Shown piece after piece: positions 14,722 to 22,713 of a DNA stretch of 25,599 nt. The notes beneath the pieces are model-generated. The model was not told the DNA's origin and made no database searches. It worked only from the letters and a program-made list of their open reading frames with translations. Each line of letters opens with the position of its first letter. The stretch's first letter is position 1. The DNA comes from CAYWBI01 sp964456445 (GTDB taxonomy: Bacteria > Calditrichota > Calditrichia > Calditrichales > J004). Position numbers and translations under genes: made by a program. The stretch is from positions 1 to 25,599 of the forward strand of contig CAYWBI010000038.1 of NCBI GenBank assembly GCA_964456445.1, written 5' to 3'.

Positions 14722-16080
14722 TTATAAGATATATTTGCTCAAATCTTCATCTTCCACGATATCCTTCAGCTTGTCATCTACCATTTCGGCATTGATGGTT
14801 ATACTTTTCTCTTTCATATCGGGTACTTCAAAAAGAATTTCTTCAAGTAAAGTGGACATGATTGTATGTAAGCGTCGCGCGCCTATGTTTTCCGCCCGTC
14901 TATTTACCAGGGCAGCCTGATTGGCAATACGCCGAATGGCGCCATCTTCAAAATTAAGGGTCACATCTTCCGTTTTTAACAAGGCTTCATATTGTTTGAT
15001 AAGTGCATTTTGCGGCTCGGTCAGGATACGGTAAAAGTCATCTTCACTTAGGCTGTTCAACTCCACCCGGATTGGAAAACGCCCCTGTAATTCCGGGATC
15101 AGGTCCGATGGTTTGCTTACACTAAACGCACCTGCGGCGATAAATAAAATATGATCGGTTCTGACAATGCCATATTTGGTGTTTACCGTGGTGCCTTCCA
15201 CGATGGGCAAAAGATCACGCTGTACGCCGCCACGGGAAACGTCCGGTCCCTGTTTGCCGGAGCCTCCGCCGGCAATCTTATCGATTTCATCAATAAAGAC
15301 AATGCCGGAATTCTGAACCCGATCGATAGCGAGACGTACGACTTCATCCATGTCGATTAATTTTTGGGCTTCTTGCTGGGTCAGCAGTTTAAAAGCAGCG
15401 CCTACAGTGGTTTTGCGTTTTTTGCTTTTTTTGGGAAGCATCCCGCCAAATATCTCCTGTATGTTCATCCCCATTTCTTCCATGCCCATAGGAGAAAAAA
15501 CCTGCATCATAGGCGTCGCGTCGGAGGGCACATTAATTTCAACCGGGCGGTCATCTAACTTACCCTCGATTAATTGGGTGCGTAATTTTTCCCTGGTTCG
15601 TTCATGGCGTAATTCCAGTTCATCGCCTTCGTTCATTTCGCCAACCGGTTTCTTTGTGGCGGAAATAGGAGGCAACAAAAGGTCAAGCACAAGTTCAAGC
15701 GCCTGCTCATGTGCTTTTTCTTCCACATTGGCGGTTTTTTCATCACGGACAATCTGGATGCCAATTTCTGTAAGGTCGCGGATAATGGATTCCACATCAC
15801 GGCCTACATAACCCACCTCGGTGAATTTTGATGCCTCGACTTTGGAAAAGGGCGCGCCGGCCAATTTGGCCAATCGCCGTGAAATTTCCGTTTTGCCCAC
15901 GCCGGTCGGGCCGATAAGGATAATGTTGTTGGGCATAATTTCCTCGCGCAGGTCACAGGCAACCTGTTGTCGGCGCCAGCGGTTGCGCAAGGCAATGGCC
16001 ACCATTTTTTTTGCGTTTTTTTGGCCGATGATATAGCTATCGAGTTCCTGTACTATTTGTTTTGGCGTCAGTTCTTTCAT
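14722..16080 (-). CDS. hslU: HslU, ATPase/unfoldase subunit of HslUV protease
   Basis: AAA+ (Clp/HSP100) ring ATPase that unfolds substrates and feeds them to HslV. The chosen ATG at 16080 has GGAG 8 bases upstream and gives MKELTPKQIVQELDSYIIGQ, the normal start; an in-frame ATG at 16113 adds 11 unlikely residues. The product is 452 residues. Walker A is GPTGVGKTE, with an NIILIGPTG strand. The pore-loop region KVEASKFTEVGYVGRDVE is intact, as is the intermediate I domain, followed by Walker B IVFIDEIDKIAGG and the sensor/arginine region. The C-terminus DEDLSKYIL is the tail that docks into HslV. It lies 137 bases downstream of hslV on the same strand. Confidence 0.97.
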   Translation of the reverse strand: MKELTPKQIVQELDSYIIGQKNAKKMVAIALRNRWRRQQVACDLREEIMPNNIILIGPTGVGKTEISRRLAKLAGAPFSKVEASKFTEVGYVGRDVESIIRDLTEIGIQIVRDEKTANVEEKAHEQALELVLDLLLPPISATKKPVGEMNEGDELELRHERTREKLRTQLIEGKLDDRPVEINVPSDATPMMQVFSPMGMEEMGMNIQEIFGGMLPKKSKKRKTTVGAAFKLLTQQEAQKLIDMDEVVRLAIDRVQNSGIVFIDEIDKIAGGGSGKQGPDVSRGGVQRDLLPIVEGTTVNTKYGIVRTDHILFIAAGAFSVSKPSDLIPELQGRFPIRVELNSLSEDDFYRILTEPQNALIKQYEALLKTEDVTLNFEDGAIRRIANQAALVNRRAENIGARRLHTIMSTLLEEILFEVPDMKEKSITINAEMVDDKLKDIVEDEDLSKYIL

Positions 16081-16217
16081 GGTTGCTCCAATAGATTTCG
16101 TCTTGACCCACATCGTGATCGTTTTACTTGTGTGGTTAGCGACTGCCGCATTATGAAAATATCAACGGTTGTCATGAAATAAAACGTCCATTCTGTGACC
16201 GGCGTTTGCCGGTTGAT

Positions 16218-16766
16218 TTAAGTAAGTGTTTCCACAATAATATTGTTGTTGGTGTAAATGCATATATCAGATGCAATTTTTAGACTTTCACGGGCAATCG
16301 TTTCGGCGTCCAAATCCGAATACGCAACCATGGCCCGGGCGGCGGCCAATGCGTATGAACCGCCGGAACCGATCGCTGCAATACCATCATCGGGTTCGAT
16401 GATGTCGCCGGTGCCGGAGATAATATAAGTGTATTTTGCATCCATTACGATTAGCAATGCTTCCAGTTTGCGCAGATAGCGGTCAGAGCGCCAATCCTTT
16501 GCCAACTCCACGGCAGATCGCGGCAGATTACCGGAAAATCTTTCTAGCTTTTCTTCAAAGCGCTCAAAAAGTGTAAATGCATCGGCTGCGGCGCCGGCAA
16601 ATCCGGCAATAATTTTATCATTGTGAATACGTCGAATTTTTTTCGCGCTTGCTTTCATCACGGTATTGCCAAGCGTTACCTGCCCATCGCCCGCCAGGGC
16701 AACCTTACCTTTATGACGGATGCCGCAGATAGTGGTGGCATAAATGGTTTGCTTATTGTGTTCCAT
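16218..16766 (-). CDS. hslV: HslV, proteolytic subunit of HslUV protease
   Basis: N-terminal-nucleophile threonine peptidase forming a double hexamer. The start is ATG 16766, preceded by AGAGGAAATAT; an upstream ATG at 16793 has no such site. The 182-residue protein opens MEHNKQTIYATTICGIRHKG, so a short propeptide (~10 residues) must be removed to expose the catalytic threonine (T11 of TTI). The sequence then follows the family closely: AGDGQVTLGNTVMK, IIAGFAGAAADAFTLFERFE, AVELAKDWRSDRYLRKLEAL, IAAIGSGGSYALAAARA and the end SDICIYTNNN. It is first of the hslVU pair. Confidence 0.97.
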   Translation of the reverse strand: MEHNKQTIYATTICGIRHKGKVALAGDGQVTLGNTVMKASAKKIRRIHNDKIIAGFAGAAADAFTLFERFEEKLERFSGNLPRSAVELAKDWRSDRYLRKLEALLIVMDAKYTYIISGTGDIIEPDDGIAAIGSGGSYALAAARAMVAYSDLDAETIARESLKIASDICIYTNNNIIVETLT

Positions 16767-17063
16767 ATATTTCCTCTGTATTATTGCGGACATTGCCGCT
16801 TTTTTGTTTAAGTGGCAAAATATACGTTTTTTTGCCGGACTTTAAAACACCCATCTAAATCTTGTTTATAAAAAGATTTGTATCCCGCAAGGCAATTGCG
16901 GATCGGGACGAACTATGTCCTGCTTCGCCAATCAATTTACGGAACTTAATAATTTGTATTGTCCTTTTTAATAATACAGGGGATGCGGAGACTCTTATGC
17001 CCTAAAGGATCATGTGTACAGTAGTTTATAACCGGATAGTGGGGACCGGCAAAGTTAGCGCTT

Positions 17064-17508
17064 TTATTTATAACCATGATACAATATCGCCTTTTGAAAT
17101 CGCTCCTCCATATAGTACCTGTCCATAAGCGCCGCCCCGCCAATCCGGCCCATTATATTTCTAAGACCGGTCAAAGCCTGCTCCATCCGTTTACAGGGCT
17201 TTGTTTCACCCATAATACGGATTTGGCAGCTGCCGATTTGTAAGATTTTCCCCTTACTCTCATTTAAGGATATTCCTGTTAGCATCAGGTTTGCCCGTCG
17301 GGTAACCGCTGGCAAATTTGCCCCCATTTCGTCCATAAGCCAGCTCCAGATTTCCGACTCGATAAGCGTAACCTGACGTTTGCCCCCCTGGTTGGCGTTG
17401 CCTTCCAGCCCCTGTGCGGCAATTAAACTCGCACGGTTAACCGCCTGCATCCGCGGCCCGTTGTTTTGGTTTTAACCAGATTGCGCTTATATATGCAATT
17501 TGTTTCAT
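17064..17508 (-). pseudogene. MOSC-domain protein, broken by a frameshift near its start
   Basis: MOSC domains bind molybdenum or other metal-sulfur cofactors or carry sulfur. The main frame (17450 down to 17064) reads LIAAQGLEGNANQGGKRQVT, then RRANLMLTGISL, the IGSCQIRIMGETKPCKRMEQ block with the sulfur-carrying cysteine, and MGRIGGAALMDRYY. Its apparent start lacks the first strand. That strand is found in another frame directly upstream: from ATG 17508, MKQIAYISAIWLKPKQ. It joins if one base is gained (or two lost) around 17450-17460, where the main frame reads NGPRMQAV. The expected product would be about 150 residues. The gene has no close neighbours on its strand (hslV starts about 300 bases downstream). 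Confidence 0.72.
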
Positions 17509-18100
17509 TTATTCGCTATCATCTTATGTAGTGATTAAAAATATTAAATTAATATTCCTGTCCAGTTTAAATTAAAAATCCTTGACATTTCCACATAACT
17601 CCATAAAAAAACAATAGAATATTTTCTTTTTTCATGGAAATAAGTTCCTCTGTTCTTCCATATAAGGAGTGAGCCTGTAGCCGCCTGCCGATCCGCATTT
17701 TTTTGCTTTTTCAGTACACTAACCCCGTCCTTTAGGGCGGGGAGGAAAGCGGGCAACGCAACGAATGGGGCTTTAGCCCAACCACTTCACGGGCTAAAGC
17801 CCGGGCTAATCGCCAGGATCGTTTGTCCCCGGGATAAATCCCGGGGTTATTCATGAAGGCGCCGGAGTTATCTCCCAATATTAAACCGTACGGTAATGTT
17901 AAATTAATTAAAATTACTTTTTAATGGAAATCGGTGTTTTTAAAATCCATCAATACGGGTGAGCGAACAAAAGCGATGTAAAATCAAAATGATTTATGCT
18001 AAAGTTTGCGGCATTTATGATGAGTCATTACATTAAAACCATTCACTCGTAAACCAAAAATTCTTTTTGGGTATTATTGTACATTTTGTTGGAGGATTAA
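17509..18100. other. Intergenic region holding a palindrome cluster
   Basis: About 590 bases without a supported gene. A minus-strand frame of 70 codons at 17544-17756 runs into the palindromes and has no recognisable features. The right end supplies the SD GGAGGA (18091-18096) for the oxidoreductase. The stretch 17850-18080 is AT-rich and may hold its promoter, but I cannot fix a -35/-10 pair. Confidence 0.4.
17723..17846. repeat. Three adjacent strong palindromes
   Basis: Hairpin 1 (17723-17742) pairs ccccgtcc with gggcgggg (one G.T) around ttta. Hairpin 2 (17768-17802) has perfect 12-base arms, gggctttagccc and gggctaaagccc, around 11 bases. Hairpin 3 (17827-17846) is ccccgggat-aa-atcccgggg, with perfect 9-base arms. 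None is followed by a T-run, so they are not simple terminators. They resemble dispersed REP/MITE-type repeats rather than one designed element. Confidence 0.75.
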
Positions 18101-19474
18101 TTGAAAAATCATTGGATTGCTGTATTTGGAGGGGCGGTTGCGGGTTCGGAAGCTGCTGCTATCATGGCGGATCATGGCGCGGAAGTTATCTTGTTTGAGC
18201 AAAATGCATTGCCTTATGGGAAAATTGAGTATGGGCTCCCGAAATGGCATGTAAAATTGCGGGATAAACATGAGCGCAGCATCGATGAAAAATTAACCCA
18301 TCCGCATATACATTATGTACCGTTATGCAAACTTGGCCGCGATATTGATTTTGATGAAATCTGTACATGTTGGGGGGTAAGTTCAATTTTGCTGGCCACG
18401 GGGGCCTGGCTGGACAGGCCCCTCCCCGTGGAAGGTATCGATAAATACATCGGCAAGGGACTTTATTATCAAAATCCGTTTGTACAGTGGTTTAACCAAA
18501 AAGATGACCCGAAATACCATGCGGAAAATTATTCTGTTGATGATGAAACCATAATTGTCGGCGGGGGATTGGCTTCAATCGACGTGGCAAAAATTGTCAT
18601 GATCGAAATATTTCAAAAAGCCATTGCTAAATTCGGAAAATCATTGGACGCCTTATCGATAGAGAGGCTAGGGTTGCCAAAAGCCGCAGAGTCTCTTGGG
18701 TTGAATATTGAGCAGTTGAATATTAAAGGCTGTTCTATCTTTTATCGCAGAAGAATAATAGATATGCCGCTTTCTGCAAATCCGCAAATTAATACCATCG
18801 AAAATTGGGAAAAAACCTATGCCGTGCGGCGTAAAATTTTAGCAAAGGTAAAAGAAAAATATCTTTTCGATGTAATTGAGTGTCATTCTCCAATCCGGGC
18901 ACTGAGCAATGGAGATCATCTTGATGGGCTTGTGTTCGGTATAAACCGGATCGTTGACGGGGCGATTCAGCCAACACAAGAAGAAGTCATTGTAAAAGCA
19001 AATTTAGTTATTTCTTCAATTGGCAGCATTCCCGAGCCTGTTAAGGGGCTAAATGCCAATGGAGAGTATATGCAGCCGGTCGATAAGGCGTCAGGTAAAA
19101 TGAAGTGTATTGGCAATAATATTTTTGTTTTGGGAAATGCAATCATTGGGAAGGGTAACATTAAAGAATCTTTATCCAATGCAAGGCAAGTGTCTGAATC
19201 CGTTGCAACCGAATTTCTGGGCTTATCAAATGAAGATAAGCGGGATGAAATTGAAATAAACACCCCGGTTGCGGGTCAGGTGGCCCGGATAGAGGAAATT
19301 ATTAAGTTTACACCAAAACCCGGTTTTGGCCAGATAAAAACCATGGCAACAACAATTAAGCGTTTGCAAAAAAAAGCAGGCTATGATGGTGAATATGTAA
19401 ACTGGATAAAAAAACATCTTCCTCTGCGTCTCGAGGATATCATACACGAAGATGAAAAAAATGTCAGCAAATAA
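18101..19474 (+). CDS. FAD/NAD(P)-dependent oxidoreductase, glutamate-synthase-small-subunit/FprA-like
   Basis: A 457-residue flavoprotein. The FAD-binding Rossmann motif is near the start (IAVFGGAVAGSEAAAIMADH, glycines at 10, 11 and 15, acidic end of strand two at FEQ). It is followed by the FprA-type LPYGKIEYGLPKWH segment. A second dinucleotide site lies at TIIVGGGLASIDVAKIVM, and a closing FAD motif at NNIFVLGNAIIGKGNIKESL. The arginine-rich SIFYRRRIIDMPLSANPQIN block is characteristic of a subfamily without an iron-sulfur N-domain. The start is TTG 18101, fixed by GGAGGA 4 bases upstream. The electron acceptor is unknown; ferredoxin is plausible. Its last 23 bases overlap the SUI1-like gene. 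Confidence 0.85.
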   Translation: MKNHWIAVFGGAVAGSEAAAIMADHGAEVILFEQNALPYGKIEYGLPKWHVKLRDKHERSIDEKLTHPHIHYVPLCKLGRDIDFDEICTCWGVSSILLATGAWLDRPLPVEGIDKYIGKGLYYQNPFVQWFNQKDDPKYHAENYSVDDETIIVGGGLASIDVAKIVMIEIFQKAIAKFGKSLDALSIERLGLPKAAESLGLNIEQLNIKGCSIFYRRRIIDMPLSANPQINTIENWEKTYAVRRKILAKVKEKYLFDVIECHSPIRALSNGDHLDGLVFGINRIVDGAIQPTQEEVIVKANLVISSIGSIPEPVKGLNANGEYMQPVDKASGKMKCIGNNIFVLGNAIIGKGNIKESLSNARQVSESVATEFLGLSNEDKRDEIEINTPVAGQVARIEEIIKFTPKPGFGQIKTMATTIKRLQKKAGYDGEYVNWIKKHLPLRLEDIIHEDEKNVSK

Positions 19475-19784
19475 AAACTCTGTACTCGTATTTTCAACAA
19501 ATCCCGAACGGGAAAATCCGCAGGAAGAAAATCATGCTTCAAGATCGATCAATGGGCAAAACGCATATATTGAATGCGATCGTAAAGGACGTAAGGGGAA
19601 AAACGTTACCGTTATATCAGGTTTGGATACAGATTTGAAAGCATTAAAAAAGGACCTGCAACAACTATGTGGATGTGGGGGCAGTGTTAAAAACGGCACG
19701 GTTGAGATCCAGGGCGATCATCGAACGCGAATAGCAGGGTTTCTCGGGAAGAAAGGCGTTAAGGTAAAATATAAGGGCGGGTGA
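19452..19784 (+). CDS. SUI1/eIF1-family translation factor (YciH-like)
   Basis: A 110-residue protein. The C-terminal 65 residues form the SUI1 fold: GRKGKNVTVISGLDTDLKAL, KKDLQQLCGCGGSVKNG, TVEIQGDHRTRIAGFLGKKG and VKVKYKGG. The GCGGSVK and IQGDHR motifs are the family signature. Bacterial members bind the 30S subunit and may influence start-site choice or ribosome recycling; their role is poorly settled. The N-terminal ~45 residues are polar and low in structure. The ATG at 19452 lies inside the oxidoreductase gene; ATG 19461 is an alternative start. The 23-base overlap implies translational coupling. The gene ends 15 bases from the convergent pyrophosphatase gene. Confidence 0.88.
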   Translation: MKKMSANKNSVLVFSTNPERENPQEENHASRSINGQNAYIECDRKGRKGKNVTVISGLDTDLKALKKDLQQLCGCGGSVKNGTVEIQGDHRTRIAGFLGKKGVKVKYKGG

Positions 19785-19799
19785 ATGCCCGTCCGGTAC

Positions 19800-20447
19800 T
19801 TAACCCGTGAATTTTTCTTTATAGTCCGCCTGGCTACGCTTAATTACCTCATAAGCCTCTTCTTTATCATAAATATGCGTTATTTCGCAAATATGTTTTT
19901 CTTTGCCCGGGATGTCTTTGTAAGTCAAAAAGTAATGTTTTAGCCGTTCGATCAACTTTACCGGTACATCTGCAATATGCTGCCATTCACTATACACCAG
20001 GTCATCTTTCATATAGGCAATGATTTTATCGTCCGCTTCGTCATTGTCGATCATGCGGAATCCCCCAATTACCACTGCGGGGATTAGAATATTGCTGTTA
20101 TTTATTGGCCGCTCTGTAAGGATGCAGATATCCAATGGGTCATTGTCCCCGACAATATCTGTCCGGTTTGTATGTTCGTTGCAATATTGGGCAATGCGGC
20201 TCCCGCAATAGGTTCTGGGGATCAGTCCATAGAGCATGGGCGGCATGGATGAATATTTCTGTGGCCGGTCAACTTTTAACAGACCGGAAGATTTGTCCAG
20301 TTCGTATTTTACCGTATCGGTGGGCGTCATTTCAATATACGCATTAACTATTTTGGGTGATTCCTCACCGGCGTCGATGCCATGCCAGGGATGGGCACGG
20401 TACATCATAGTCATCAGGTTCCAAATTTGTCCAGGGACGGAATTCAT
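19800..20447 (-). CDS. ppa: Inorganic pyrophosphatase, family I
   Basis: Hydrolyses pyrophosphate to phosphate, pulling biosynthetic reactions forward; cytoplasmic and Mg-dependent. The 215-residue protein shows KYELDKSSGLLKVDR (substrate-binding lysines, glutamate and arginine), LYGLIPRTYC, and the metal-binding signature DNDPLD at 101-106 followed by DICILTERPI, then NDEADDKIIAY. It is longer than the ~175-residue E. coli enzyme and has an N-terminal extension (AHPWHGIDAGEESPKIVNAY) as in the chlamydial/eukaryote-like branch of family I. It is convergent with the SUI1 gene; a small GC-rich stem (19775-19781 with 19788-19794) spans the gap but lacks a T-run. Confidence 0.95.
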   Translation of the reverse strand: MNSVPGQIWNLMTMMYRAHPWHGIDAGEESPKIVNAYIEMTPTDTVKYELDKSSGLLKVDRPQKYSSMPPMLYGLIPRTYCGSRIAQYCNEHTNRTDIVGDNDPLDICILTERPINNSNILIPAVVIGGFRMIDNDEADDKIIAYMKDDLVYSEWQHIADVPVKLIERLKHYFLTYKDIPGKEKHICEITHIYDKEEAYEVIKRSQADYKEKFTG

Positions 20448-20697
20448 TGATTCTCCATTTTATTGTGATCTTCTTGTAACGGATATATTTTAAACTTATG
20501 TAAATATGGCAAACTTATATTGCATCCATTGATTTTTTTATTAAATTAGGGTGTTTTTGCAAAGTGACCGTAATATCTGCATACGCTATAGCGCTGATGA
20601 AACTATTCTTGCTATGGTTCGTCTAACAAACGATCGTCTGAATATGGTTTTAACTTAATTAAATTAACAAATAATCATTATTCTCTGAGGGGGGAAC

Positions 20698-21246
20698 ATG
20701 GGGAAGAGAAATAGCACACGGCCTGGAATAAGTCGTATTGATTCCATACATACACATGGATGGTATGTCCGTGTATATGCAAACGGAGGCGTCTTTTTTG
20801 CAAAACTTTTTAGCGACAAAAAAAGTGGCGGAAAAGATGTAGCTTTGAAAAAAGCGGTTGTGTATCAGGAAACACATCAAAAGATTGCAGACCAATATAA
20901 ACGCCAGGGGCGTAATCCACGTCGGAAACCTTTGTATAATACAGCTCCCAAGAACAATAAAAGCGGTTTGGTTGGTGTAAATGAGGTAAAAACCACCATT
21001 CGCGGACGGCTTGTACATTATTTTCAAGCTACATGGAGCATGAATGGACAGGCGCAGTCTGCCAAATTTTACATTTCCAAAAAGCGGACACGTGATGAGG
21101 CCTTTGAACTGGCAAAAAAATTAAGGCTTAAACAAGAAAAAGAAGTTCTAAAAGCCTGGAAAAAAAATTCGAAGGAAATGCTTAAGGCCGATAGCGATCG
21201 GGTAAAAGCAATGGAAAAAGCGGATAAAGAGTTAAGCAAATCCTGA
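20698..21246 (+). CDS. AP2/ERF-like DNA-binding protein with two AP2-type repeats
   Basis: A 182-residue, very basic protein. Two copies of an AP2-like fold are visible: residues ~10-60 (GISRIDSIHTHGWYVRVYAN, then FFAKLFSDKKSGGKDVALKK) and ~88-150 (SGLVGVNEVKTTIRGRLVHY, FQATWSMNGQAQSAKFYISK, RTRDEAFELAKKLR). Each has the G.S/VG.....g.W.v.......k.f...k....eAl.kA pattern of bacterial AP2 domains, three strands plus a helix. The C-terminus is a lysine/glutamate-rich helix. AP2 domains bind DNA, and in bacteria they often accompany HNH homing nucleases; none is present here. A strong SD, GAGGGGGG, lies just before ATG 20698. The gene is monocistronic, with a terminator after it. The target is unknown. 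Confidence 0.6.
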   Translation: MGKRNSTRPGISRIDSIHTHGWYVRVYANGGVFFAKLFSDKKSGGKDVALKKAVVYQETHQKIADQYKRQGRNPRRKPLYNTAPKNNKSGLVGVNEVKTTIRGRLVHYFQATWSMNGQAQSAKFYISKKRTRDEAFELAKKLRLKQEKEVLKAWKKNSKEMLKADSDRVKAMEKADKELSKS

Positions 21247-21314
21247 ACGGATTGATTTCTTACGAATTATATATGGTCACTTGCATTTTTCTTATTAATG
21301 TTAGAAAGAGAAGG

Positions 21315-21338
21315 GTTTTGTAGCGCAAAACTTTTTTT
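21315..21338 (+). terminator. Rho-independent terminator after the AP2-like gene
   Basis: A perfect 6-base stem (gttttg/caaaac, loop tagcg) is followed directly by seven T. It lies about 70 bases after the AP2-like stop codon. Confidence 0.75.
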
Positions 21339-21381
21339 GTTGCACTTTATGATGTACGGTGCCCAAGGCGATTATGATTTT

Positions 21382-21414
21382 AACATTTCGGCATTTATTA
21401 AATGCCGAAATGTT
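21382..21414. repeat. Perfect 15-base-arm hairpin, possible second terminator
   Basis: aacatttcggcattt pairs perfectly with aaatgccgaaatgtt around a 3-base loop. The downstream attttaa is only moderately T-rich, so it may be a backup terminator or a palindromic repeat. Confidence 0.65.
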
Positions 21415-21749
21415 ATTTTAACCTCATTCCATTCTTGGCAATTTTTGATGTTATTCTACCGGTAAGTAAAAACCGGCCGATTCTTTTGTTGCAATGATTC
21501 TTTGTCATTGGATTTTTTGATTTTTCATTGACGCCTTTTTTATAACATTCAAGTTTATGTGTATTTTTGCCTGCTCTATACAAGACAAAGACACAAAGAA
21601 TGATTTTCATGGCAGCCATCCATAACACAGATATATTTTGAGAAGGACAGGCGCCCAACTTTTGAGATTTTTTTATGATAGTTTTCCTTCAGGTACAATT
21701 TTTTACCAATTTATTAAAATAAGCTAGATTTAATTATGGATAGGATCTT
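21415..21749. other. Intergenic region upstream of the M29-like peptidase gene
   Basis: About 335 bases. A minus-strand frame of 81 codons (21413-21658) overlaps the hairpin arm and resembles no known protein. The promoter for the five-gene run that starts at 21750 should lie here; no clear -35/-10 pair was found. AGGA at about 5 bases before ATG 21750 serves as SD. Confidence 0.4.
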
Positions 21750-22706
21750 ATGGCATTTACCATGGAAAAAGCCGTCCGTTCAGCTTTGCTGGACTGCATG
21801 GCGCTTAAAAAAAGTGAAACCGTCTTAGTCGTTACGGACGATGGCACGATGGACGTAGGCCTGGCCTTATATAAAGCAGCGCAAATATATGGGAAAAGTG
21901 CACAACTCGTTACCATGCGCCCGGCCAGGGTAAATGGTGAGGAACCTCCTGCGCCGGTTGCCCAATTAATGTCCCTGTATGATGTTGTGCTCTGTCCGAC
22001 AAAGATGTCGCTTACCCATACAGATGCACGGCGTGAGGCATGCAAAACCGGAACACGCGTCGCCACCTTGCCCGGTATAAGCAAAGATGTGTTTTTACGT
22101 ACGCTTCAGGCGGATTATAATAAAATTGCCGAGCGGACTATAAAAATGAAAAAACTGCTCGATAACGCAAGTATCGCCCATATTACTACACAAATAGGTA
22201 CCGATCTTAAGCTCCCTATTCAACAATTCTCCGCCATCGCCTCAACCGGTCTGATCCTTGAGAAGGGCAAAGGGGGCAACTTACCCAGTGGGGAAGCTTT
22301 TATGGCGCCCGACGAAGGCAAAACCTCGGGGCGGCTTGTTGTGGATGCATCGATAGCGGGTATCGGCAAGCTTAAGAACCCGATTATAATCGATATTGAG
22401 AATGGTTCCGCCATAAAATTCAGCGGAGGGCAAGAGGCCGATCAGTTTGAAAAGATGCTGGCTGAATATGGTGCCCCCGCCTTTAAAGTGGCCGAGCTTG
22501 GCGTCGGCAGCAATGAAGCCGCCATTATTACAGGAAATATTTTAGAAGATGAAAAAGTCTTTGGCACAATACATATTGCCTTTGGGAACAATATTGGCAT
22601 GGGGGGCACAAACAACGTGTCAATCCATTGCGATGGGGTTGTGACAAAACCGGATATGTGGTTGGATGAAAAACAAATAATAAAAAACGGAAAATGGCTG
22701 ATATAG
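21750..22706 (+). CDS. M29/NicX-like metal-dependent aminopeptidase-family protein
   Basis: A 318-residue cytoplasmic protein. It matches the thermophilic aminopeptidase (M29)/NicX superfamily in the metal-site half: GGNLPSGEAFMAPDEGKTSG, RLVVDASIAG, then KVAELGVGSNEAAIITGNIL, EDEKVFGTIHIAFGNNIGMG and NNVSIHCDGVVTKPDMWLD. The glutamates in GEAF and DEG, E in AELG and the histidines of TIHIAFG and SIHCDG are the expected metal ligands. The N-terminal half (LVVTDDGTMDVGLALYKAAQ) is the usual alpha/beta domain. It could be a true aminopeptidase or a ring-opening NicX-type enzyme; the neighbours do not decide. It is only 7 bases upstream of rho, so probably cotranscribed with it. Confidence 0.78.
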   Translation: MAFTMEKAVRSALLDCMALKKSETVLVVTDDGTMDVGLALYKAAQIYGKSAQLVTMRPARVNGEEPPAPVAQLMSLYDVVLCPTKMSLTHTDARREACKTGTRVATLPGISKDVFLRTLQADYNKIAERTIKMKKLLDNASIAHITTQIGTDLKLPIQQFSAIASTGLILEKGKGGNLPSGEAFMAPDEGKTSGRLVVDASIAGIGKLKNPIIIDIENGSAIKFSGGQEADQFEKMLAEYGAPAFKVAELGVGSNEAAIITGNILEDEKVFGTIHIAFGNNIGMGGTNNVSIHCDGVVTKPDMWLDEKQIIKNGKWLI

Positions 22707-22713
22707 AAAGAGA

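Noticed and set aside
17544..17756. Minus-strand 70-codon frame
   Set aside because: It runs into a palindrome, has no recognisable motif and lies in a repeat-rich spacer.
19775..19794. Bidirectional terminator between the SUI1-like and pyrophosphatase genes
   Set aside because: A 7-base GC stem exists, but neither strand has a T-run after it and it overlaps the stop codon; too weak to call.
21413..21658. Minus-strand 81-codon frame
   Set aside because: It ends within a perfect hairpin arm and matches nothing known to me.
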